A stretch of 64,000 nt of DNA. It comes from Gonatopus flavifemur (taxonomy: Eukaryota; Arthropoda; Insecta; Hymenoptera; Dryinidae). The position numbers and the translations under genes were made by a program. The stretch spans positions 62,001 through 126,000 of the forward strand of contig JAFFJZ010000014.1 of assembly GCA_018340375.1 (NCBI GenBank), given 5' to 3'. Position 1 is the first letter of the stretch. Each line of letters opens with the position of its first letter. Below the pieces are notes generated by a model. It did not search any database and was not told the DNA's origin. It was given only the letters and a program-made list of their open reading frames with translations. Shown piece after piece: positions 31,360 to 42,349 of this stretch.

Positions 31360-32130
31360 CCACCATATTGGATGACCCATTCGCTCTTCCGGAAATTCGA
31401 GTCCGGATTCTTGATCAGCAACCTCAAAAACTTCAGTATGCCAATGTTCCCGCGAATTTGAGCGATTTATAATTCTTCCGAGCGCCATATCGGATCCGCT
31501 AGTCGTAATTCCGAAAATCTGAGTTTGGATTCGTCATCAGCGACCCAAAAAACCCCCTTCTCGATGTTTCAGAGAATTCGAAGCGATATTTTAATTTCCG
31601 TCCGCCATATTGGATTCGCCATCCGCAATTCTGGAAATCTGGGTTCGGATTCTTGTTCCGCGACCCCAAAAACCTCAGTATGACAATGTTTGCACAAATC
31701 CAAGAGATTTTTAATTTTTCCGACCGCCATATTGGATCCGCTATTCGTAATCCCGAGAATCTGAGTTTGAATTCGTCGTCAGCGACCCAAACAAACCCTT
31801 CCCCAATGTTTCAGAGAATTCGGAACAGTATTTTAATTTCCGGCCGCCATATTGGATTCGCCATTTGCAATCTCAGAAATCTGGGTTTGGATTCTTGTTC
31901 CGTGACCCCAAAAACCTCAGTATGACAATGTTCGCAAAAATCCAAAAGATTTATGATTTCTCCGACCGCCATATTGAATCTGCCATTTGTAATCCCGGAA
32001 ATCTTAGTTCGGATTTGTCATCAGCGACCCGAAAAACCCCCTTTCTCCATGTTCCGAAATATTCGAAGCAATTTTGAATTTCCGGCCGCCATATTGGATC
32101 CGCCATTTGCAATTCCAGTATTTCAACCGC
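31360..32130. repeat. Tandem repeats of about 120 bp in the right arm
   Basis: Seven units read CCGCCATATTGGAT or a variant at about 31365, 31483, 31603, 31724, 31846, 31966 and 32086, a period of 118-122 bp. They are the inverted counterparts of the left-arm repeats, with at least one extra unit on this side. Confidence 0.78.
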
Positions 32131-32415
32131 ATGCAATCAATCCGGAAGACTCGAATTACATGCCTCAATCCCCAGAACTATCCAACACCCACGTATCATA
32201 CTTCTAGGACTGGTTTTGATTATTCTCAACACGTTTCCCCTTCGTTTCAGCCGCCATATTTGCGAAATGGCCGCCATGTCCGGAAAATACCATACGGCAA
32301 TGGAAAGTAGATACTCCAACGAGAATTTTGATTGATCTCCGAGATCTCTATCTCCAAAATTGAGATGTGCAAGGGGGGGGCTGATTTAACAAAAGATGCC
32401 CCATATATATATATA

Positions 32416-34446
32416 CAGGGTGGGGCATTTAAAGTGTCGCGGGCGTTTCTTCCAAAAATAAAGTGAGATACGAGAAAATTTTTCGAACAAAAGTTGTAGG
32501 GTACCGAGGGGGACATCCGATGGTGGCCTTGGCTTTGACCTCAAATCTCATCTTCAAGGGCATTCTGAGAATAACTCTTGTTTTTTAGATGGCATCTCAT
32601 ATTTTTTACTGCAGATTTGAATTCTAGGTCAAAAACCAAGAAACTTTTGTCTGAACCATTTTTCTGAAATCCGCAAAAATGGCGCTCTAATCGATATTGT
32701 TCCATTTTGAATCTGACATTCGAATAACTCGAGAACGAAGGGTCTTGCAAAAAAATGTTTCGTACAAAAGTTGTCAATACACAACACATCTCAATCGTCT
32801 ACATTACCACCATCCAGAGCTCACGCGATGTGAACAAACGACGGGGTTCAGTGAAAATTCACGATTTTGAAAGTCAGTTTGTCAGTTACATTTGATTATT
32901 ACTTGGTTTATGACAAATTGAAAATCATGGATATCCGATACACGGTTTCTGAAAAGATCGATATGATCTACATCTACGGTGAAGTGCATAAGAACCCCAG
33001 ACAAGCATATGACTTGTATGCAGAACGATTCCCTGAAAGAACAACGCCATCCATTAGGTATTTTCAACGCATTACAAAATTATTCTCAGAAACGGGAAGT
33101 GTTACAAGGGAAAAACGACATCGAATGAGAACTGTTAGCGGAGAAAATGCGGAAGTTAATGTACTAGCTGCAGTAGCCAATAATACACACGTGAGCTCTC
33201 GTGAAATTGAACTCCATTCGGGAATTTCTCGAAGAAGTGTTCTTCGAATACTGGAACGTCACAAATTCCATCCGTATCGCATTTGTTTGCATCAAGACCT
33301 TCACGGTGATGATTTCGAAAATCGTGTACAGTTTTGTCGATGGGGTCTAGCGCAAATGCACAATAACAACTTCATCAACATATTATTTTCTGATAAGTCG
33401 ACGTTCACCAATCATGGTCAAGTGAATCGACATAATATGCATTACTGGGCGACAGGAAATCCAAGATGGTTACGTCAAGTAGAGCATCAAAGACAATGGG
33501 CTGTGAATGTTTGGTGTGGTATTTTCCGATCTCAAGTAATTGGACCGTACTTCATTGCGGATACGCTAAATGGAGAGAAGTACAGCGTTTCTTAGATCAA
33601 GTATTTCCAACATTACTTGAAGACATACCTATTCAGGAACGATTGAATATGTGGTATCAACACGATGGTTGTCCATCCCATTATGCAGTCACAGCTCGAG
33701 AAATATTGGACAGAGATTATCCTGGACAATGGATAGGACGTCGTGGACCAGTTCATTGGCCTGCCCGTTCTCCGGATCTTACTTCTCCAGATTTTTTTTT
33801 ATGGGGATACATGAAAGATACAGTTTATCAACAAGCACCGACTACACCTGAGAATATGCGTCAACGAATCATCAATGCATGCGCGAGCATCAATGAAGAT
33901 ATTTTAGCACGAGTTCAGCAATCTTTTGTAAAACGTTTTGAAATGTGTATTGAAGTCGAAGGCCATCATTTTGAGCATCTACTGCATTAAAATTATCCAA
34001 GTGATGTAGACGATTGAAAAGTGTTGTGTTTTGTCTGTTATACCCCATCACCTCCGTTTCAGTTCAAGGGGTCCCCCTTGGAATCAGACAACTTTTGTCC
34101 GAAACATTCTCCTCCAAGACCCTTCGTTTTCGAGTTATTCTAATGTCAGATTCAGTATGGAACAATATCGATTAGAGCGCCATCTTTGCGGATTTCAGGA
34201 AAATGGTTCAGACAAAAGTTTCTTGGTTTTTGACCTAGAATCCAAATCTGCAGTAAAAAATATGAGATGCTATTCAAAAAACAAGAGTTGACCTCAGAAT
34301 GCCCTTGAAGATGAGATTTCAGGTCAAAGCCAAGGCCACCATCGGATGTTCCCCTCGATACCCTACAATTTTTGTCCAAAAAATTTTCTCGTATCTCATT
34401 TTATTTCTGGAAAAAACGCCCGCGACACTTTAAATGCCCCACCCTG
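32416..34446 (+). mobile_element. DD41D element C, 2031 bp
   Basis: The ends CAGGGTGGGGCATTTAAAG and its inverse are bordered by TA (32414-32415 and 34447-34448). The inverted arms are about 380 bp. The arms keep the AGGGCATTCTGAG and TTTGACCTCA region homologous to the other DD41D arms. Transposase is on the plus strand. No histone-like stem-loop is seen after its stop, unlike the other members. Confidence 0.88.
32927..33990 (+). pseudogene. DD41D transposase (element C), one frameshift
   Basis: The start MDIRYTVSEKIDMIYIYGEV is followed by the helix-turn-helix GISRRSVLRILERHKFHPYR. Catalytic positions are FSDKSTF (Asp kept, next residue Lys instead of Glu), YQHDGCPSH and LTSPDFFLWGY, with 41 residues between the last two Asp. 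A single missing base near 33582 shifts the frame between GEKY and QRFLDQVFP; otherwise both halves are open to GHHFEHLLH. Full length is about 354 residues. Confidence 0.9.
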
Positions 34447-34501
34447 TATATATATGTGAAGGAGTGAAGTTGTTCAGTCAAACGGACTTCCTTGGAGTAA
34501 A

Positions 34502-34537
34502 GTTCGACTGAAATTATATGGAAGCCCCGTTCGAGAT
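34502..34537. repeat. 36-bp inverted repeat, left half
   Basis: This segment begins GTTCGACTGAAATTATATGG and is perfectly inverted at 37086-37121. Weaker similarity extends outward for about 30 bp more. The two halves flank element D, so D probably inserted into a palindromic repeat of about 360 bp. Confidence 0.75.
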
Positions 34538-35479
34538 GATGACAGTGTAGTACGTCCCGTTCTACACCAGATGTCACAAGCTTTTAGAGTTTGAGGGAAA
34601 AAGAACACACCCTCCTGGCGTGATCTCGCCACTTTCATGCTACATCCTCGCCAGTTTCTTGCCTCTATGTAATCCTTTCGAGACATGTTGGAATGGCCCA
34701 GATTCGGTGGGCACACCAAGTATATACAGGGTAACCCATTTTAATTTTTATATCGGAATAATTCGAAAACGAGGAGTTTCGGAGGAAAATATTTGGAACA
34801 AAAGTTGTGAGATTCCGAGGGGGACATCTGATGGGGACCTTGACTTTGGCCTCGGATCTCAACTTCAAGGTCACTCAGAGGTCAACTTTTGTTTCTTGGA
34901 TCGAACCCCCTATTCTTGATTGCAGATTCAGATTTGACGTTGAAAAACAAGAAACTTTTGTCCCAATCATTTTCCCGAATTCCGCACAGATAGCGCTCTA
35001 ATCGATAAAAAATGAGTTTTATGAAACACTTGTATTGCTTTCTGTGTGAAACGACATTTACCTCCCCAGTGTTTTTTTTCAGCTTCTGAGGATGACTGTC
35101 GCCATTGGAGTTACCCAATGTGCACCACGAGGAGGTTGAGTGATCGGATCTTGCACATCTTTGTGGCCTGAAAATTTGATGGAAGCCCATAAGTAAAAAT
35201 CCGAAGTGGTAAGATTCGTAGACCTAGCTGGGATTTTCCATCGACCAATATTGACAAGTATGTCTGTTCGTAGTACTGTTACTGTGAATTGTTGCCGAAC
35301 ACAAGTACACAAAACAATACTTGTGTTTATCATGAACAAGGAAGTTCATACAAGAGCATTGTTTGCAAACATAAGTGAAACGGAATGTTTAATATCCTTC
35401 ATTTATTCACAAATTCTTTTCGATATACGATTCGAACTTGAAGAAGATCTTTGATCAGTGTTGTGAAGGTCTCAATACC

Positions 35480-36529
35480 ATGGATTATCCTCGGAGTGAA
35501 ATACTTGATATTCTTCTGATACTAGGAGAATTTCGACGTCATTACGCTGCAGCATCAAGATTGTATGGAGAGAGGTATCCAAATAGACGCCACCCTTCAC
35601 TTCAGACGATACGCTCAATAGGAAGACGAGTCAGAAGAATGAATACCCCACGAGTCAGAGGACGTTATGATGGAAATCGTATGGATACACGCTCAGTAGC
35701 CGTTTCAGGAATGGTGCACCTGAATCCTCACGTTAGTACCAGAGAAATCCAGCACCAATTAGGTATCCCAAGATCAACGGCACACCGCATACTGAGATCT
35801 GGTGAATATCATCCTCACCACATGACATTGGTGCGAGCATTAAGTGAAGATGATCTTAGACGTAGGGTTGAATTCGGTCAATGGGCCTCGGAGCAACCGC
35901 CTGGTTCCTTCGATTACGTGATGTTTAGTGATGAGGCAACATTTCGCAGTAACGGTGTTATGAGAAGACATAATTGTCCCTATTGGTCAATTGGAAATCC
36001 CAGATGGCATCGAAAAGTTGACAATCAACATCGCTGGACTCTGAACGTGTGGTGTGGGATTTTGAATGGCCAGATCATTGGTCCTTATTTCTTCCAACAT
36101 CCTGTTAGGAAGGAAAATGATCTGCAATTGATTCGGGACAAATTACCAAGGATGTTGGAAGATGTTGATCTCCACACACGGAACAGGATGTGGCTTCAAC
36201 ATGATGGGGCACCACCTCATAACGCTGCAATTGTCAGGGATTTCTTGAACACATCTTACCCACACAGATGGATTGGTCGCGGTGGATACATCGCCTGGCC
36301 AGCTAGGTCTCCGGATCTCACCCCTCTGGATTTTTCCTTATGGGGTTTCATCAAAGATGTAGTTTATGAAAGACCACCAACGACCAGAGATGACATGAAA
36401 CGCCGAATACGAACTGTCTGCCGAACAATTCCACGTCATGTGCTTTTGTCGTTAGAACCACATTTTTAGAGACGAATGAGGTTATGCCAACAGGTCAACG
36501 GTGCAAATATCGAACATTTGATACGATGA
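35480..36529 (+). pseudogene. DD41D transposase (element D), single premature stop
   Basis: It starts MDYPRSEILDILLILGEFRR and has the helix-turn-helix LGIPRSTAHRILRSG. The catalytic residues are all present: MFSDEATF, LQHDGAPPH and LTPLDFSLWGF, with 41 residues between the last two. TAG at 36467-36469 removes only the last 20 residues, which continue in frame to GANIEHLIR. Length is about 349 residues. The ATG at 35480 aligns with the starts of the related copies; an in-frame ATG 42 bases upstream is less likely. Confidence 0.92.
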
Positions 36530-36593
36530 ATTTTCATACATATTGCAGAGCGTTTGTCGTGGAAGATTACACACCTCAACAGTCCAGACAATC

Positions 36594-36609
36594 GGCCCTT
36601 TCCAGGGCC
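36594..36609 (+). promoter_or_regulatory. Histone-mRNA-like 3' stem-loop after the element D transposase
   Basis: GGCCCTTTCCAGGGCC has a perfect 6-bp stem and one loop change from the consensus. It lies 64 nt after the original stop, in sense, preceded by CAGACAATC and followed by AGATGTGCAAAATCCG and CAACCTCCTCGTGGCGCAC. Confidence 0.5.
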
Positions 36610-37085
36610 TAAAAGATGTGCAAAATCCGATCGCTCAACCTCCTCGTGGCGCACATTGGGTAACTGTAATGGCGACGGTAATCCTCAGGAGCTGAAAAAA
36701 ACACACTGGAGAGTTAAATGTCGTTTCACACAGAAAGCAATACGAGTGTTTCATAAAACTCATTTCTCATCGATTAGAGCGCCATCTGTGCGGAATTCGG
36801 AAAAATGATTCAGACAAAAGTTCCTTGTTTTTCAACGTCAAATCTGAATCTGCAGTCAAAAATAGGGGATTTTATCTAGGAAACAAAAGTTGACCTCTGA
36901 ATGATCTTGAAGTTGAGATCCGGAGCCAAAGTCGAGGTCACCATCAGATGTCCCCCTCGGAATCTCACAACTTTTGTTCGAAACATTTTCCTCCAAAACC
37001 CCTCGTTTTTGAGTTATTCCGATATAAAAATTAAAATAGGACACCCTGTATATATGTATATATATTCTTGGGATGGGGCGTAACT

Positions 37086-37121
37086 ATCTCGAACGGGGCT
37101 TCCATATAATTTCAGTCGAAC
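37086..37121. repeat. 36-bp inverted repeat, right half
   Basis: The segment ends TTATATTAGT-free and reads ATCTCGAACGGGGCTTCC then ATATAATTTCAGTCGAAC, the exact inverse of 34502-34537. Confidence 0.75.
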
Positions 37122-37476
37122 TTCTTTTCAGGTAAATTCATTTGAGTGAACAATCATATTTCATGCCCCGTTCTTCGAGATTGCATCGTAGTTGTTCAGC
37201 ATGTTTGCAATTTCGACTTTTTTTCTTCAATAATTCGCTTTTATTTCAGAATATTTATACATTCATTTTATCTCATTAGACTTGTCCCTTCTACAGGAAG
37301 TTATAGGACAAAAACATTATTTCTTGAAATAAAGAATAAACAATCACATCCATTCTTGGGTCACAATGTGTTAAAGGACTTACAACTCAGATTTATCCCC
37401 TCAACCTTATATAATTATCATTGGATTCTGAATATTCAAAACAGAAAGAAGTTCAATTTGGCTTTTCCAACACAGT

Positions 37477-38373
37477 CTAAGCAAATATATTCTTCACCTT
37501 CAATACCCGCCTATTATAAAAATTGGCGAAGGTTTTTGAACCGGCTGACCAGCCTGCAAATTTTTCAATTGTGTCTATATCCAAACCCCTAGATGATGCC
37601 GCTGAAGTAGCTGCATGTCGCGTAAAGTTAGCAGGAATAATCTCTAAGTTCATTCCACTCCTCTTCAGAACTGATTTCATCCACCTACTCACAGTTTGTG
37701 AGGTAATCTTCTTAAATGGTCTTTCAGTAGATGACAAAAGCTCGTCTAAATTATCTCTATAGTTTTCAGTCTGTTACATATAGTATTCAATAGTCCCAGT
37801 AACGCATAATTGCGGTTCATTCCTGTAATTTAGCAAACAGAGTATCAGTTAATAACGCCCGGGCTTTGAAGTTTTCATAATGTCTGGGATTCTTATCAGT
37901 GAACCTCCTGGAGTTTCTTCTATATCTCCTATTTTCATGGAAGTTATCGTTCGCATCCTATGTGCTGTACTCAATGCTATTAACGTCACCACTTTTTCCG
38001 ATAATTCCTGTGTCGATAAGTATTCTAAAGTAAATAATGTTCCAAGAAAAACGAGTACTCTATCAATGTCCAACGTGACGTCGTAACATGGCTTTGAAGG
38101 TCTTAGTCTGTATACTCCTTTGAAAAATCTACGAATAATTTCCTCATTTTCTACTGGTTGATCGGAAATTAGAGGAATTGCGGATCTTTGATCATTCAGC
38201 GAGCCATACGATGCACCTCCCTCGAATGCTCGACTTAGAAGAATTAGAATCTCTTTTGGTGTAGCTGTGAACATATTCACTTGTTCCTGATTACAAAAAT
38301 TCTTCCAATGCTTTAGGGCTACACTATATTGTTCCAAGGTCCCCGGCGCCAACGACGTCATGATTACTTCCAT
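37477..38373 (-). pseudogene. Tyrosine recombinase of the DIRS-type element
   Basis: The N-terminal half (38373-37849) contains LAPGTLEQYSVALKHWKNFC and the first catalytic Arg in TAHRMRTITSM. The C-terminal half (37737-37477) has NFTRHAATSAASS, FAGWSAGSKTFANFYNR with the nucleophile Tyr in FYNR. The His normally found three residues before the second Arg (HxxR) reads Asn here. A break lies at 37738-37848. The enzyme would integrate the circular cDNA without making target duplications. Confidence 0.85.
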
Positions 38374-38425
38374 TGAGTCGTCTGGGATGTTTTTTCTCGA
38401 GAAGGCATTCCTGATAACATCCCTG

Positions 38426-40378
38426 CTAACAACCGCATCTTGTCCCCTCTGGGATGGAGATGAGACCTGCAGGGTGATTACAATAAGTGAATAGACAGTT
38501 CCAGGGATGAAGGCACTTTGTTAGTAGTGACATGAAAAGGGGGTACCATGACTGTGTTGGCCAGTGAGGTACTATCATAATACTTGAAGCCTGGTCCTGC
38601 TTTACTTTGTGCAAGGCTCTTAGTATCATCGAAAACGGCGGAAACGCATAGGGAAAAATATTGGACCATTTGATAGTAAATGCATTCACAGCAGTCGCCA
38701 TTGGTCCAGGAAACCAAGAAACAAACTGTGGACACTTCACGTTTCTTCATGTTGCAAACAAGTCTATGTTGGGTGTACCGAATATTCTCCTCATCCTCTG
38801 AAAAGCCGAGTCTGCTAATTCCCATTCAGTTTCATCAGACTCAAGTCTGAATGACCTGTCAGCTTAAATATTGTTCTTTGAAGCTATGTATGACGCGGAT
38901 AACCAGATTTTCCTTCTTTCCACCCATTGCCAAATTTTCCTTGCCAATTGATCATATTTCTGTTATCTTATACCCTTCATTTCATTCACATAGGAAATCG
39001 CAGTTGTATCATCTACTCTAAATGATATTCCACAACTATTGAAATCTGATGCTGAAGCCTCAAGCGCTAAGTACACCGACAACAGCTCTAGATAATTGAT
39101 GTGCCTTTGCTCATCCTGATTCCAGAAACCGTAAACTTTCTTATCACCATGGACTGCTCCCCAGCTTGTCTTTGACGCATCCGTGTGGATCACATATTTG
39201 GAATCGCCATTTCTGATTGAACCCACCGGATTTGGTATTCCCTTTTTCCACCACAAAAGGTCTTCGTGTACTTCCTTACAAATATACAACTCACTTTCGT
39301 TATTTTCGTCGTTAATAATTGGCGCGATATATTTTTGCCTTTCAAAATTTCTTAAGTATACCCATCCATATGGAACTCCTGGTCATGCAGCAACTAGTAC
39401 ACTTATTAATATTGCGAATTCTCTAAAAGTACAGGCGGTTTTTAATATGAACGAGTTGATCAAGTCTACTATTGACTTCTTCTTTTCTATTGGAAGTTCT
39501 AACCTCAATTCTTCTGAATTAATAATGAATCCCAAGAATTTGCATTCTGTAGTCGGTTGCAACTGACTTTTCCCTCTATTTATAATAAAACCTAAATAAT
39601 CTGATATTTCTAAACATGTTTTTACAGTAGTTTGACATTCCTCGAAGGTCTTTGCCATACAAGTAATGCCATCTAGATATACTACACACAAAATACATTT
39701 TTCCCTCATATACCGTATCACTGGCTTCATTACCTTCGTAAAAACATATGGACTAGTGCACAAACCAAACGGAAGCCAATTAAATTCATATAATTGTTCG
39801 CCAACTCTGAATCTAAGATATTTTCCACTCGTTGTATGCATACTGATTAGGAAATATGCATCCTCCAGGTCTATAGTAGACATAAAATAATCTTGGTGGA
39901 ACCATTCTATAAAACAATGTTCCGTTTCAATAAATTCATTTGAACGTTCTGAATTCAGAATAAACCGATTCGAACCATTTGGCTTCTGAACTAAGAAATA
40001 TGACGATGAAAACTGAATTTTCTTGTCCTTACATTTGATTATGGCCCCTTCCGACTCCAACTCTTCAATACTATCCTGTAAATCAGTCTTTTCTTCTTCT
40101 GATGATACTGGGTCTTTGGGCCGAGCATACTGTTCCACTTTGGTGGAGAAAACTATTTTTCATCCCAAAGTACAATCTAAAACAAACTTATCTTGTGTAA
40201 GTTGCCTCCAATTTCCAATATAATTTGATAATCTACCTGCCGTTCTACCTACTTCTATCTCCTCGAGTGGTAGTCGTTGCCTCCCTGGTTTGAAGTCTTC
40301 GGATGATGATGACTGCGTCTGGTCTTGAAGGCAACCTGTCTGCGATTGTATGCTGGTTGCATCTGCCCCGCTTGCCAA
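38426..40378 (-). pseudogene. DIRS-type reverse transcriptase and RNase H
   Basis: AGRLSNYIGNWRQLTQDKFV opens the RT, followed by QKPNGSNRFILNSERSNEFI, STIDLEDAYFLI and PFGLCTSPYVFTKV. The catalytic box reads VVYLDGI, so the second Asp of YLDD is lost. RNase H at 39289-38963 has VIHTDASKTSWGAV, INYLELLSVYLAL and a later Asp (RVDDTTAISYVN). A C-terminal connection with SWFPGPMATAVNAF lies at 38740-38426. Frameshifts occur near 40140, 39380, 38960 and 38750. Confidence 0.85.
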
Positions 40379-41186
40379 GATGACTGCTTCGTCACAAGCG
40401 GGTTGCGGGAGTTCAAATTACTATTTCTCGATGTTGAAAGGAGGTTAGTTTTCGTAAGTGGAGTTGCTTCAATATCCTTGCCCATTCTTTGCATCGTCTT
40501 GACTTCTTTGATTTTTTCCACCAAGTTATTCTCAAACAGGAGCGAGTCAGTTTTTGTCGTTTTCAATACAACCTTGATGTGCTTCTCCAAGCCTGGTGAT
40601 ACAAAAGCTTTTCTAGCGACAGTTTGTTGAAAGGAAAGATTCGCGAGTGATTTTCCCGAATCAACTCATCTTTCTAGGAGCATCAGTTCGTCGACTCCTT
40701 CATCTTCTTTCAATGAACTTTTAATACCATTTCCTGAAACGGCCAACGATTCTCCAATCATATTCTGAGAGTCTGTAAAATGCTAGTCTCTTCTTATTGA
40801 TGATGCATTCAAGGTAACCTTAATTCCCGCATCCATTACAGATGCTTGAATTACTTCTGGGACAGAATATTTATTCATGAGAATCTCTTTTTCCTCTGTC
40901 GGTAAACCAGATTGCGACCAAAAACTCCATCGTGTGAGTATTGATGGATTGATCTCTACTTGCATTGCCGTAGACTTGGTTGGGTCTTTGGCCAACACTT
41001 CTAGCAATTCCTCGTCGAGCCATTCCTCAGTCGCATTTTCTCCTCCAAGTATATCTCCAACTGTTTGGTCCTCAATCGCATCATTTTCTGGAGAAGGCCT
41101 GACATTTTCTCCTCCATTATGGTCATGGTTGCTTTCTTCTGGTGAGAAAAGAACATGTCTTCATCAACATATGTGTGTGTATACAT
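40255..41186 (-). pseudogene. Gag-like region of the DIRS-type element
   Basis: A segment with LAKDPTKSTAMQ, then RWSFWSQSGLPTEEKEIL and NKYSVPEVIQA resembles the gag-like ORF preceding RT in DIRS and PAT-like elements. A basic Ser/Arg-rich tail (RRQVAFKTRRSHHH) follows. At least two frame breaks are present. No zinc knuckle is seen, as usual for this group. Confidence 0.55.
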
Positions 41187-42109
41187 TTTGTCAAAAAAGT
41201 ACCGGGAATTCTTGAATCAATCACAAAATATTTTTTATTCTTCCAAACCTATTGTATCGCCTTCAAAGTAGTCCCCTCCCGAAATGATACATTTATGCCA
41301 ACGAACAATCCAATCATCAAAACATCCTTTATACGCTTTTTCCGGAATCGATTTCAGTTCTCGCCGCGAATTCTCTTTAATATCTTCTATCGATTCGAAA
41401 CGGGTGCCTCGAAGGGGTAATTTGAGTTTCGGAAACAGAGAAAAGTTGGCTGGAGCCAGATCAGGTGAATACGGTGGCTGTTCGATTATATTTGTTGAGT
41501 TTTTGGCCAAGAATCGATCCATAATGAAAGCCTTGTGAGATGGTGTGATATCGTGATGCAAAATCCATGAATTTCCTTTCCACAAATCTGGCCCTTTTCG
41601 ATGAATTTGCTCTCTTGAACGCCGCATAACGCTGAGATGATATTCTTCATTCACCGTCTGACCCTCTGGCAAGAATTCCGAATGTACAACACCGCGATTA
41701 TCAAAAAACACAGTCAACATTACCTTCACTTTTGATCGGCTTTGACGTGACTTCTTCGGTTTCGGCTCAGCTGGAAGCCGGCTCTTCGAAGCTTGTTGAC
41801 TGGTTTGCATGTCATAGTCGTTATAATGTCACCTGTTATAATGCATGTTATGAATGTGGGGTCGGAATTGACTCGTTCTAGCATGTCTTAAGCGACCTGT
41901 ATGCGATTCAGTTTTTGGAGAAAATTCAAGTCTTTTGGAACTAATCGAGCGGCAATGCGTTTCATGCCCAAAGAAACATGTGAAATAGTATGAACTGATT
42001 TGTAAGCCACAGAAAGTTCACCGGCTTTCTCTCTCAAACTTAAGTGACGATTTTCAGTCACCATTCCCTTCACTTTATCGATATCAATCATTGTAACAGC
42101 ATCGAGCAC
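41183..42109 (-). pseudogene. mariner-like transposase fragment, 5' end missing
   Basis: The C-terminal core has EPKPKKSRQSRSKVKVMLTV, ILHHDITPSHKAF and NIIEQPPYSPDLAPANFSLF, ending GGDYFEGDTIGLE. The second catalytic Asp is kept (HHD); the third reads Asn in PANF where Asp is expected. The N-terminal part (42109-41888, REKAGELSVAYKSVHTIS) is in another frame, separated by a frameshift around 41811-41887 where the first Asp should lie. The left end near 41183 carries TTTTGTCAAAAAAGTACCGG, likely the 3' terminal repeat; the other terminal repeat is absent. Confidence 0.85.
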
Positions 42110-42196
42110 CCCTCATGTGAGAGGCAAGGGGACTCACAATAATCAAGCACCCCACATGTGAGACGCGAGGTAACTCACAATAATCAAGCACTCCGA
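42106..42196. repeat. Two and a bit copies of a 41-bp tandem repeat
   Basis: GCACCCCTCATGTGAGAGGC begins a 41-bp unit at 42106 that repeats at 42147 (GCACCCCACATGTGAGACGC) and starts again at 42188. Confidence 0.7.
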
Positions 42197-42349
42197 AGGG
42201 AACAGAGAACTGCCAAGTCCACGTCGTTCTTCCTGGGTAGCGCTGAGAGTAGTCCATCAATAACTCCAACGGTCCATACCTTGCACCCCAATGGGCGGAG
42301 AGGGGTCCATGATCAGTGTTTCGTAAAGGGTTTGAGACCAGCTTTCCCA

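Larger units (their letters stand above)
26698..32403 (-). mobile_element. Palindromic 5.7-kb transposon with two head-to-head transposase copies
   Basis: The ends TGGGGCAT and ATGCCCCA are followed inward by a G/C run and then the same sequence inverted (CACATCTCAATTTTG). Arms run 26698-27805 and 31048-32403. Inside are a nearly complete transposase gene on the minus strand (28065-29975) and a deleted homologous copy on the plus strand (about 30240-31047), with an axis near 30120. It is inserted between a DD41D terminal-repeat fragment and the start of element C. A target duplication is hard to call in the flanking TA-rich sequence. Confidence 0.7.
34727..37048 (+). mobile_element. DD41D element D, 2322 bp, best preserved of the group
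   Basis: It starts CAGGGTAACCCATTTTAATT after TA (34725-34726) and ends AGGACACCCTG before TA (37049-37050). The inverted arms are about 450 bp and here include the histone-like hairpin module at their inner edge; the left-arm version (near 35165) has decayed. Transposase is on the plus strand. Confidence 0.9.
37440..41186 (-). mobile_element. DIRS-type (tyrosine recombinase) retrotransposon, degenerate
   Basis: On the minus strand the order is a gag-like region (41186 to about 40255), reverse transcriptase and RNase H (about 40378 to 38426) and a tyrosine recombinase (38373 to 37477). This set, with a recombinase in place of a DDE integrase, defines DIRS-like elements. Termini are not resolved; the 5' side is cut by a mariner-like fragment at 41183. 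Several frameshifts separate the domains. Confidence 0.85.

Noticed and set aside
32137..32516. Minus-strand frames in the right arm of the palindromic element
   Set aside because: They are made of 120-bp repeat units or arm sequence, with matching frames in the left arm, and have no start or domain logic.
12623..36609. A hidden histone gene explaining the stem-loops
   Set aside because: I looked upstream of each hairpin for histone-fold coding sequence; only transposase codons or noncoding sequence precede them.
42106..42196. Short direct repeats that could suggest a CRISPR-like array
   Set aside because: Only two full 41-bp units with no variable spacers, in an insect-like genome; it is an ordinary tandem repeat.
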